38,256 nucleotides of DNA from Microbacteriaceae bacterium PS02067 (GTDB taxonomy: Bacteria; Actinomycetota; Actinomycetes; Actinomycetales; Microbacteriaceae), in NCBI GenBank assembly GCA_029960085.1, contig JASCPG010000027.1, forward strand, positions 1-38,256, in the 5' to 3' direction. A program made the translations under genes and the position numbers. How positions within the stretch are numbered: position 1 is the stretch's first letter; each line of letters begins with the position of its first letter. Below the pieces are notes generated by a model, which did not search any database, was not told the DNA's origin, and was given only the letters and a program-made list of their open reading frames with translations. Shown piece by piece: positions 32,399-38,256 of this stretch.

Positions 32399-33030
32399 CA
32401 CGCCTCCAACTCCTGGGCGAGGGCCTGGATCTCGGCCTTCGCTTTGCTGTTGTTCCACTCGACGACGCCCAAGCCTTCACCGACGACGTCGCGGTAAGCC
32501 TTTCGTTCGTAGATCACGGTCTTCAGGGCGCTGATGAGCGGGTAATCAGCGAGGTACTCCCCCGCGTCCGTGCGTTCGCTGTTGTAGACGTTGGACGGCG
32601 CCTGAGCGATCAGCCCCCGCACCTGAAGGTCCGGGTTGAAGTCCTTCGCCTGCTGGATGACGCCACTCATGTGCTCGAGGGTGTCGAGGTCGAACTGGCT
32701 GGGGCGCACGACGACCACGAGCTGGTCTGCTGCGGTCATCGCGGTGCGCATCTCCTGGCTGTCCTTGCCTGCGACATCGACAATGACGGTGTCGTATCGG
32801 TTCGCGAGGTCTTGCAGCGTCAGGTGGATGCTCCCGAGCTTCTCGACGCACGCGATTCTCGGGGTGTGTCCTTGCTCCTCACGGTCGGCGTGCCAGCGCG
32901 CAGCCGAGCGCTGCGAGTCGGCGTCCACAAGCACCACGTCCTTGCCCTGTCGCGCGAACTCGACGGCGAGGTTGACCGCGATGGTGGTCTTCCCGGGGCC
33001 GCCCTTCTGGCTGCCGATCAGAATGATCAT
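32398..33030 (-). CDS. parA: Plasmid partition ATPase ParA (type Ib)
   Basis: This 210-residue ParA is of the short type, without an N-terminal DNA-binding domain. Seen: deviant Walker A KGGPGKTT at 9-16, DADSQRSAARW, the switch strand TVIVDVAGKDSQEM, and VVVRPSQFDLDTL. It should segregate plasmid copies together with the RHH-like partner encoded by the overlapping downstream gene. The centromere-like repeats at 33067-33164 lie directly upstream, where the partner can both organise DNA and repress the operon. Confidence 0.9.
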   Translation of the reverse strand: MIILIGSQKGGPGKTTIAVNLAVEFARQGKDVVLVDADSQRSAARWHADREEQGHTPRIACVEKLGSIHLTLQDLANRYDTVIVDVAGKDSQEMRTAMTAADQLVVVVRPSQFDLDTLEHMSGVIQQAKDFNPDLQVRGLIAQAPSNVYNSERTDAGEYLADYPLISALKTVIYERKAYRDVVGEGLGVVEWNNSKAKAEIQALAQELEA

Positions 33031-33066
33031 GCTGTCACTCTACTTTCGTTTCGATATTGAGGCGCT

Positions 33067-33164
33067 ATCACTGTGATGGTGTTTCAATTTCGTGATGATA
33101 GCGATTCGTCGCTGCATTCACAATGATATCACTAGCATAGCAGTGTGCTACCACTAGCATAGTG
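33067..33164. repeat. Centromere-like (parS) repeat region upstream of parA
   Basis: This AT-richer stretch has several small palindromes and repeats. ATCACTGTGAT lies at 33067-33077 and AGCGA..TCGCT at 33100-33113. ACTAGCATAG occurs at 33131 and again 22 bp later at 33153, the second inside CACTA-GCA-TAGTG. Location before a type Ib parA operon and helical phasing fit centromere/operator DNA. Iterons of the nearby replication gene are the alternative. Confidence 0.6.
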
Positions 33165-33190
33165 CAATCGCAGCGGTATCGCTGGGGGAG

Positions 33191-34288
33191 TCATGACGGT
33201 CGGGCACGGTGGCGCAGCTGCATGCCGGCGATGATGGCGTCGATCTGTTCCTTCTCGGCGACAATGCGCTTCCTCAGCTCAACCGCATCGGCTTCTTCGG
33301 CCGCTCGTCGGTGCGCACGAGCTTGCGCGTCGAGCTGAGACTGGCGCGCGGGGGAGAGCTCGGTCGGGGAGATGCAGTTGTGGATCTGGCGCATGAGGTA
33401 CGCGATCGGGGTGCGTATCTGGCTGAGCGGCAGGGGGAGGGTGTGGGTATCTGTCGCGTGCAGCTCGATGCGGTGCAGGATCTGCGCGGCCGTCCAGCCT
33501 CGCTCGGCGAGACCGTAGCGGTGAAGCGCGCGGGCGAGGGAACCGATGTGCCGGTTTCGAGCCAGCCACGGCATGTGCTGGCTGCTTGCCAGCCGTGCTG
33601 CGAGCTTCTGGTCTGGCAGCGGGACGGGTCTTTCACTGCCGGAGGATGTTGTTCTTCCTCGTCTTCGCGGTCGGCGCGTAGCGCCGGCGTCTGTGGCGCG
33701 CGTGAGCGTGCCGGTGGGTGAGTTCTTTTGAACGTGAGATGCGGCTGTTTGGTGGGTGGGTGTGGGTAGGGGGGCGCCGTCCACAGCGCGGGGAACGCTT
33801 CGGGGAATCGTCAGGGCACGGGTGGCAGCAACCGCACGCTGGTTCGGAGCCCCACGCTGTGCGGCTTCCCACAGCTGCTCGAGCGTCAGCCGGTTCGCGC
33901 CGGTGACGACGTTCACGAGGAACCCCAGGCGCCGCAGGAACCGGGTCACGCGCTTCACTGTCGCGGGTTGAAGGTGCAGCTCAGCGGCGATCGTGGCGCA
34001 GCTGACGGCCACGTTGCGGCCCGTGCCGAAGTCCGCTCTGGCCGCAAGTCGGCCGGCGACGGCCAGTACGACTGCCGGTGAGGAGATCTTCATTGCTCGT
34101 CGTCGTCGCTCGACGCTGGGCTGCTCCAACGCCCATGCGACGGTCTTCACCCACCTGGCTGGACGTACGGCAGGGAGGTGCGCGTACGCGCCTGGTGGGG
34201 GAGTGAGAACGAGCCCGCCACGGCGTTTTGGGCGTGTCGCGGCGAAGGTGACCGCTGTTTTTGGGCGCGCTGATGCTACATTTGGCAC
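33191..34288 (-). CDS. Candidate replication initiator (winged-helix/HTH protein)
   Basis: This is a 365-residue, strongly basic protein. The N-terminal part contains a helix-turn-helix (SCATIAAELHLQPATVKRVT, then FLRRLGFLVNVVTG). The middle is Arg/Ser/Thr-rich and unstructured. The C-terminal half has LARNRHIGSLARALHRYGLA, ILHRIELHAT, an IAYLMRQIHNCI helix and a final coiled coil. Actinobacterial plasmid Rep proteins often have such an HTH core, and no other Rep candidate exists on this plasmid. The gene lies next to partition and repeats. The start GTG 34288 has AAGGAG six bases upstream. The Rep assignment is inference from architecture and context. Confidence 0.55.
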   Translation of the reverse strand: MPNVASARPKTAVTFAATRPKRRGGLVLTPPPGAYAHLPAVRPARWVKTVAWALEQPSVERRRRAMKISSPAVVLAVAGRLAARADFGTGRNVAVSCATIAAELHLQPATVKRVTRFLRRLGFLVNVVTGANRLTLEQLWEAAQRGAPNQRAVAATRALTIPRSVPRAVDGAPLPTPTHQTAASHVQKNSPTGTLTRATDAGATRRPRRRGRTTSSGSERPVPLPDQKLAARLASSQHMPWLARNRHIGSLARALHRYGLAERGWTAAQILHRIELHATDTHTLPLPLSQIRTPIAYLMRQIHNCISPTELSPARQSQLDAQARAHRRAAEEADAVELRKRIVAEKEQIDAIIAGMQLRHRARPS

Positions 34289-34396
34289 GTTGGCTCCTTG
34301 ATTGGAGGCATGCAGAAGGCCCCGGAGTGATCCGGTCCTGATGAATTCCGACCCAAATGTTTGGCGACACTGGGGGTCGAAACTGAAAACTTGCGA

Positions 34397-34432
34397 AAGC
34401 CCGTCGACTTCGGTCGGCGGGCTTCAGTTTTT
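34397..34432. terminator. Hairpin terminator with TTCG tetraloop
   Basis: AAGCCCGTCGAC / GTCGGCGGGCTT forms a 12-bp stem (one G-T wobble) around a TTCG tetraloop, with GTTTTT following on the + strand. It directly abuts the stop of the - strand gene at 34431, which it would terminate. The better T run is on the + strand, so it could also end an antisense RNA directed against the rep leader. Confidence 0.8.
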
Positions 34433-34670
34433 AGGCGGCGTCGATATCGAGCTCCCCATCGTTCGCGGTCCGAGCGGGCCACCAGGTCGGCAGTCCGCGG
34501 TCGGTGAGGGTCTCGTGGAGGTTGCGCACCACGGACTCGAAGAAGACGGCGTCGGAGACGCCGGCGTGCTGTGCCATGGCGTGGAACAGGTCCTTGACTT
34601 CGCCTTCGACAACCAGGCCCAGTCGTTCGGGGTGCACCCGCGTCCCGCGGGCGAGCTTTCGTACGGCCAT
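34431..34670 (-). CDS. Small putative DNA-binding protein
   Basis: This 79-residue protein has a basic start (MAVRKLARGTRVHPERLGLV) followed by two helices (VKDLFHAMAQHAGVSDAVFFESVVRNL), similar to the ribbon-helix-helix arrangement of copy-control or accessory regulators. The rest is acidic. A perfect 9-bp inverted repeat lies 11 bases before ATG 34670, which suggests autoregulation. It lies between the candidate rep gene and the transfer regulator. Function unproven. Confidence 0.5.
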   Translation of the reverse strand: MAVRKLARGTRVHPERLGLVVEGEVKDLFHAMAQHAGVSDAVFFESVVRNLHETLTDRGLPTWWPARTANDGELDIDAA

Positions 34671-34680
34671 GCTCGTCAAC

Positions 34681-34702
34681 CTAATGGTGTAATCACCATT
34701 AG
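34681..34702 (-). promoter_or_regulatory. Perfect 9-bp palindromic operator
   Basis: CTAATGGTG (34681-34689), spacer TAAT, CACCATTAG (34694-34702). It lies between the HTH regulator gene and the small gene starting at 34670, where it would overlap the promoter of the latter. The binder may be that small protein or the neighbouring HTH regulator. Confidence 0.7.
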
Positions 34703-34725
34703 CGTGCGAGGGACACGCTGCGAGA

Positions 34726-35037
34726 TCAGAGCTCGCCGATGGCGTCGCCCAGGCGCATCCACATCTCAGAGACCACGTCTTGGTTGACCGTGTACCAGAC
34801 GACCTGTCCTTGACGGGGCTGCGCGGGCTGTGTCTCAAGGACGCCTGAGTCCACGAGGACGCGCAGAGCCTTCGCCACCGCGGGGTACCCGACGTCGAGG
34901 GCTGCGGCGATCTCGCCGCGCCGGGACGGCCCGTGCCGGCGCACGTAGCCGATGATGTTGGCGCGCAGCATGTTCCCGAGGGCAGCGATGGGGTCCTCCA
35001 CGTAGTCGCTCTCGCTGGTGCGCAGGTACCGGGGCAT
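34726..35037 (-). CDS. ArsR/MarR-like winged-helix regulator
   Basis: This is a 103-residue HTH protein: AALGNMLRANIIGYVRRHG, then SRRGEIAAALDVGYPAVAKA and LRVLVDSGVLETQP with a wing (QGQVVWYTVN). I chose ATG 35037 because the upstream 20 residues look non-coding. No strong ribosome-binding site is visible for either start. It is divergent from the transfer operon, and a palindrome (35090-35112) covers the intervening promoter, so it is the most likely regulator of transfer gene expression (inference). Confidence 0.75.
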   Translation of the reverse strand: MPRYLRTSESDYVEDPIAALGNMLRANIIGYVRRHGPSRRGEIAAALDVGYPAVAKALRVLVDSGVLETQPAQPRQGQVVWYTVNQDVVSEMWMRLGDAIGEL

Positions 35038-35089
35038 GCATTCATCATGCCCGACAGGTGAGTGACCAAACCAGCTCCGGATATGTTTG

Positions 35090-35121
35090 CTATTCACATC
35101 TTGAGTGAATAGTTATAGGGT
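35090..35121 (+). promoter_or_regulatory. Promoter and operator of the transfer operon
   Basis: A perfect inverted repeat CTATTCAC / GTGAATAG (35090-35097 and 35105-35112, 7-base spacer) overlaps a + strand promoter: TTCACA (35093-35098), 17-base spacer, TAGGGT (35116-35121). The predicted start is at about 35128, exactly an ATG. Binding of a dimeric repressor here would shut off transfer genes. Confidence 0.6.
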
Positions 35122-35127
35122 AAAGCC

Positions 35128-35343
35128 ATGGTTGGTAACGCGCTAGTCCCACCGGCAAGCCCGGTGCGAGCGTCTGCGCGTGCTGGCGGAATCTGCGTGT
35201 CCACCATTCGGGGGACACGGCGGGGGGCTGGCATTCACAGCCTGAAATCAGATTCCGACAGCGTCCCTGTGCGCCGGTATTGTTCACCGGACACGCGAGA
35301 TCCGGTGATGGATGCTCGACCGACAGAGGACGGAATCATCTGA
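35128..35343 (+). CDS. Possible leaderless leader ORF of the transfer operon
   Basis: This 71-codon frame has an ATG at the predicted transcription start, and its TGA overlaps the next ATG (TGATG). Codon use is only weakly coding-like (mixed third positions, many Arg/Ser/Gly), and the product has no recognisable feature. It may be translated mainly to couple ribosomes to the next gene. Otherwise 35038-35342 holds only the promoter/operator and untranslated leader. Confidence 0.35.
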   Translation: MVGNALVPPASPVRASARAGGICVSTIRGTRRGAGIHSLKSDSDSVPVRRYCSPDTRDPVMDARPTEDGII

Positions 35344-36059
35344 TGGCTGAACGGTCCCGCACACTTGTCTTCGGCAGCATCGTGGGTGCTGTCGCGATTC
35401 TGATCGCGGTGATCGCGATCATCGTCGCGTCCGTGTCCAGGGGCGCCGATCCAGGCCCCTCGGGCGAGGTCACCCCCTTCGGGCCGGCACCGACCGGGAG
35501 CTCGCAGCCGACCCCGACGTCGACGTCCACCGATCCGGGGACGGACCCGTCTGGGCCCTTCGACCCGGAAGCGAAGGGGTGGGTCGTGGAGCCGATCACG
35601 ACCGACCCGGAGAAGTACGTGACGGCCGCGCTGGAGGCGGTTCTCACCTTCGACACCCGCAACACGTCGCGGGAGGAGTTCCTCGCATACCTGGAGACGT
35701 GGATGACACCTACGACATCCGACAAGGTCACCGCGGACAACAAGCGGGTGCTCGCGAACCAGGTGCTTCTCTCGGAGGGGGAGTGGGCGACGCTCACCGA
35801 TCTGCAGGGGACGTCCACTCCCACGCTCGTGGGTGAGGTGTCCCCCCTAGAGGGGCCGGACGACGGCTCCTACAAGGTGGCGCGGGCGACGTTCGATGTG
35901 ACCATGCGGCCGGGCGATCCGTCCGATGAGACCAGCGGGTGGATGCAGAACCGCACCATCGGTGTGATGGTGCAGTGCTCCGACGCGTCCGTGCCCGCGC
36001 CGGGCACGGATCAGAAGCCGGGCGACTGCAAGGTCCTCCGCTGGTCGGTCAACAGCTAA
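35343..36059 (+). CDS. Membrane-anchored T4SS protein, VirB8/TcpC-like position
   Basis: This 238-residue protein has one N-terminal membrane helix (about residues 10-31), a Pro/Thr/Ser-rich linker (PTGSSQPTPTSTSTDPGTD) and an extracytoplasmic domain. That domain starts AALEAVLTFDTRNTSREEF and contains a YLETWMTP segment and several strands. A single TM followed by a domain of about 150 residues is the plan of VirB8/TcpC proteins with NTF2-like folds, and it is the first clear gene of the transfer operon. Sequence identity to known members is not evident, so the family is inferred from layout. Confidence 0.6.
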   Translation: MAERSRTLVFGSIVGAVAILIAVIAIIVASVSRGADPGPSGEVTPFGPAPTGSSQPTPTSTSTDPGTDPSGPFDPEAKGWVVEPITTDPEKYVTAALEAVLTFDTRNTSREEFLAYLETWMTPTTSDKVTADNKRVLANQVLLSEGEWATLTDLQGTSTPTLVGEVSPLEGPDDGSYKVARATFDVTMRPGDPSDETSGWMQNRTIGVMVQCSDASVPAPGTDQKPGDCKVLRWSVNS

Positions 36060-36078
36060 AGGAGAGAGGAGGGGGCAG

Positions 36079-36672
36079 ATGGCTGCAGGAACGACGGCGG
36101 CGATCGTCAAGACGATCGGGCTTCGCCGCATCGTCGCGTGGGGCGTCATCTCGATGACCGTCCTCGCCATCCCGGCCTTCTTCGCGGGCTTCCTCTTCGT
36201 CACGCTCTTCTCCACCCCGGCCGGCGCCGCAGAGCCCGAGGGTGGGACCGAGAACATCCCCCCGGGCGCCTGGGTGGTGCCCCTGTCCGTCGACTACCGG
36301 ATCACGAGCGTCTTCGGCTACCGGCCCAACGTGAAGCCGCACGACCACTTCGGCATCGACCTGGCCAGCAGCTGCGGAGACACGGTGCGCGCGGCGACTA
36401 CAGGGGTGGTCACGTTCTCGGGATGGACCACGGGCGGATGGGGGAACCGCATCATCATCGCCCACGCCGACGGGTCCAAGACCGGCTACGCACACATGCA
36501 GATGGGTTCGCTGCTGGTCAAGGTCGGCGACGCCGTCGAGGCCGGCCAACCTATCGGGCTGGAAGGAAACACCGGTGTCGGCACCGGATGCCACTTGCAC
36601 TTCGAGACCTTCATCAACGGTATTCGCATCAACCCCGTCCCGTTCATGTCCGAGCGCGGCGTCATCTTCTAA
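36079..36672 (+). CDS. M23-family peptidoglycan endopeptidase
   Basis: This 197-residue protein has an N-terminal membrane anchor (about 19-42) and a LytM domain. Zinc ligands are visible as HFGID (His90, Asp94) and HLHFE (His172, His174), with a supporting His139 in YAHM. It should open the cell wall locally so the T4SS can pass, the job VirB1 or VirB1-like hydrolases do elsewhere. ATG 36079 has a strong GGAGAGAGGAGGGGG ribosome-binding site. Confidence 0.88.
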   Translation: MAAGTTAAIVKTIGLRRIVAWGVISMTVLAIPAFFAGFLFVTLFSTPAGAAEPEGGTENIPPGAWVVPLSVDYRITSVFGYRPNVKPHDHFGIDLASSCGDTVRAATTGVVTFSGWTTGGWGNRIIIAHADGSKTGYAHMQMGSLLVKVGDAVEAGQPIGLEGNTGVGTGCHLHFETFINGIRINPVPFMSERGVIF

Positions 36673-36684
36673 GAGAGGAATCCC

Positions 36685-36948
36685 ATGCCCAACATCAGCC
36701 CCGACTTCAACGCCCCCTGGCTCCAGGGGCTGCAGGTCATCGTCTCCTACGTCCTCGCCACGGCACTCGTCCTCGCCTTCCTGGCACTGATCATCGCGAT
36801 TGTCGCGCTCGTGTTCCGCGGGATCTTCCCGGACCAGGTGCGCGACTGGGCCGGCAAGAACATCGTGACCGTGTTCATTGCCACAGCAGCCCTCGGCGCG
36901 GTCAGCGGCATCTTCGCCTGGTTCATCAATTTCGACTTCGGATTCTGA
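36685..36948 (+). CDS. Small two-TM protein, VirB2/TrbC-like
   Basis: This 87-residue protein has two hydrophobic segments (about 17-46 and 60-82) joined by a short charged loop (RGIFPDQVRDWAGKN). Size, topology and position just before the TrbL/VirB6-like gene match VirB2/TrbC-type pilin or channel components of Gram-positive T4SS. The AGAGAGGAA ribosome-binding site is clear, and the stop overlaps the next ATG by one base. Confidence 0.65.
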   Translation: MPNISPDFNAPWLQGLQVIVSYVLATALVLAFLALIIAIVALVFRGIFPDQVRDWAGKNIVTVFIATAALGAVSGIFAWFINFDFGF

Positions 36949-38256
36949 TGACCTGGCGGCTGCGGATCCTCACGCTCGTCCTGGTGACGAGCGGGCTCCT
37001 CCTGGGTGGGGGAGCGGCGGCGTATGCCGCCGACTCGCCCGCAGCTGCCCTTGTGACCGCCGCGGCCGGCGACGGGGCGGTGACCGGCCAGCAGTGGTCG
37101 GCACCGGCACAGCCGGTCAAGTGCATCCGGGCGGGGGGCAACGTTTCGTGCACCCCGCTCGACAGCGACAAGACCGTGCAGACGGTCTGCTACAACACCG
37201 TCCCTCTGGGTGGCGACTTCGTGTCGGTGTGTTCGAGTGCGGACTCGAACCAGGAGTCCCTCAGAAACGTTGGCAAGGAGCTGAAGTACGAGTGGGGCTG
37301 TGCGCAGACCTGGGATGTGTGCGCGACGATGGAGGGCACCGCCGAGACCTTGGCGGCGAACGCGATCATCGCGGGCGCCAAAGCATTCCAGGCGTTCCAG
37401 TTCAACACCTCCAGCCTGCTGTGGTCGGCTGCCGTCGACCAGTGGAGCTTCTGGGTGTGGGCGGTGTGGATCGTGGTGATCGTCGTCGGGATCGTTGCGA
37501 TCACGAAAGCGGCCTTCAGTGGATCGCCCGGCGAGGTTCTCGCGGCCGTCGTGCGCACCGGCTTGGCCTTCCCTTTGACGCAGGCAACCCTGTGGCTCAC
37601 TGGGCGTGTGGTCAACTCCGTCGATACCCTCACCACGTCGCTGCTCGGGCAGGCAGACCCACTGAACCGGGTCTCCGACCTGTTCTTCAGCGGCGGGGTG
37701 GTGTTCCCCCTCGGGGGAGTGCTCGTGGTGGGGCTGATGCTGTTGGCCGAGATCCTCATGCTCTTCGTGCTGATGTTCCGCAACGTCGCCCTCGCGGCAC
37801 TGGTGATGGTCGGCCCGCTCGCATGGATGCTGTTCCCGATGCGCGGGATCGGGAAAGAGTGGCTGGTCCGCTACTTCGCCGCGTTCGCTGCACTGCTGCT
37901 GACCGGCCCGCTCATGATGAGCCTCCTCGGGATGATCACCAGCGGCCTGGACGCGGTGAACTCGATCTGGGAGCCGGCCGTGTGGCCGTTCATCCTCGGC
38001 CTCGTGCTGCTGTCGTTCGCGCCGTTCGCGGTGTTCTCACTGTTCTCCTTCGTCGGCGGGACAGCGGTGGACCAGGTGGCCGCCGGCGCAATGTCCCGCG
38101 TGGCCTCCGCGGCACGCAACGTCACGCGCAACGTTCCGCGGCCGCGCACCGGGCAGGCACCCGCGGGACGTCCCGGTCCGCGCGGCCCCGCAGCAGCGCG
38201 TTCCACGGCGCCACCCGCCGCGGGCCCGCCGCCCGGGGGGCCCGCCGGCCGGCCGC
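36948..38256 (+). CDS. TrbL/VirB6-like polytopic channel protein (5' part, continues at position 1)
   Basis: ATG 36948 overlaps the preceding stop. The protein has a signal peptide (cleavage likely after AYA, residue 27), an extracellular domain of about 130 residues with six cysteines (59, 68, 81, 95, 118, 125), five or six membrane helices between about 168 and 372, and a Pro/Gly/Ala/Arg-rich tail. The frame runs off the window but continues in phase at 1..250, giving 488 residues on the closed circle. This plan is that of actinobacterial TrbL/VirB6-like channel subunits. The six cysteines suggest three disulphides outside the membrane. Confidence 0.8.
   Translation, partial: MTWRLRILTLVLVTSGLLLGGGAAAYAADSPAAALVTAAAGDGAVTGQQWSAPAQPVKCIRAGGNVSCTPLDSDKTVQTVCYNTVPLGGDFVSVCSSADSNQESLRNVGKELKYEWGCAQTWDVCATMEGTAETLAANAIIAGAKAFQAFQFNTSSLLWSAAVDQWSFWVWAVWIVVIVVGIVAITKAAFSGSPGEVLAAVVRTGLAFPLTQATLWLTGRVVNSVDTLTTSLLGQADPLNRVSDLFFSGGVVFPLGGVLVVGLMLLAEILMLFVLMFRNVALAALVMVGPLAWMLFPMRGIGKEWLVRYFAAFAALLLTGPLMMSLLGMITSGLDAVNSIWEPAVWPFILGLVLLSFAPFAVFSLFSFVGGTAVDQVAAGAMSRVASAARNVTRNVPRPRTGQAPAGRPGPRGPAAARSTAPPAAGPPPGGPAGRP
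38165..38256. repeat. Terminal redundancy with the window start
   Basis: Positions 38165-38226 equal 1-62 exactly. 38227-38256 align with 63-92 with seven substitutions, five of them A-to-C or T-to-G, as expected for sequencing error in GC-rich read ends. It indicates a circular molecule of 38164 bp. Confidence 0.85.

Noticed and set aside
1..38256. CRISPR array, tRNA or rRNA genes, insertion sequences
   Set aside because: No regularly spaced repeats, cloverleaf or rRNA-like sequence and no transposase were found on reading both strands.
1..38256. Linear plasmid with terminal repeats
   Set aside because: The ends are direct, not inverted, repeats, and they lie inside one gene that is restored on circularisation.

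Overview
The window is very GC-rich, nearly intergenic-free DNA from a high-GC Gram-positive. An SCO6880-type secretion protein, a DUF4913-like protein, a MobF relaxase of the actinobacterial type and leaderless-looking promoters all point to an actinobacterium. Microbacteriaceae is my guess, from family knowledge only. There are no chromosomal housekeeping genes, tRNAs or rRNAs.

The window appears to be one complete circular conjugative plasmid opened inside a gene. Bases 1-62 repeat exactly at 38165-38226, and the match continues with 7 substitutions to the end. Joining the ends at 38164/1 restores one open reading frame (36948..38164 plus 1..250, 488 aa) for a TrbL/VirB6-like channel protein. 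The circle would be about 38.16 kb.

Layout on the circle. (1) The transfer operon, + strand, runs from 35343 across the junction to 7807: VirB8-like anchor protein, M23 peptidase, VirB2-like small membrane protein, TrbL/VirB6-like protein, SCO6880 protein, VirB4-like ATPase, ParA/MinD-like ATPase, VirD4/TraG coupling protein, HNH-like protein, DUF4913-like protein and SSB. It ends at a strong bidirectional terminator shared with the convergent MobF relaxase-helicase. (2) At 11195-13640 (-) lies a six-gene, overlapping operon with a serine recombinase among small and membrane proteins of unknown function. (3) At 13884-15084 (+) is a TetR regulator with a two-subunit SMR efflux pump, bracketed by near-identical 16-bp direct repeats. 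(4) At 15331-21048 (-) is a complete type I restriction-modification operon (hsdM-hsdS-hsdR). (5) At 21121-30195 (-) are small unknown genes, a basic repeat protein and a very large N6-methylase/helicase protein. (6) At 30295-34670 (-) is the maintenance block: zeta-type toxin with antitoxin, a redoxin, ParA with a ribbon-helix-helix-like partner and centromere-like repeats, and a candidate replication initiator. (7) At 34681-35127 are two palindromic operators and a small HTH regulator divergent from the transfer operon.

Taken together, the plasmid encodes its own replication, partition, addiction and transfer. It also carries host-benefit or host-defence cargo (efflux, type I R-M, a methylase-helicase giant protein). 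The least understood parts are the recombinase operon with the repeats around the efflux cassette, the basic repeat protein at 23032-24243, and the two-frame region at 29463-30195.
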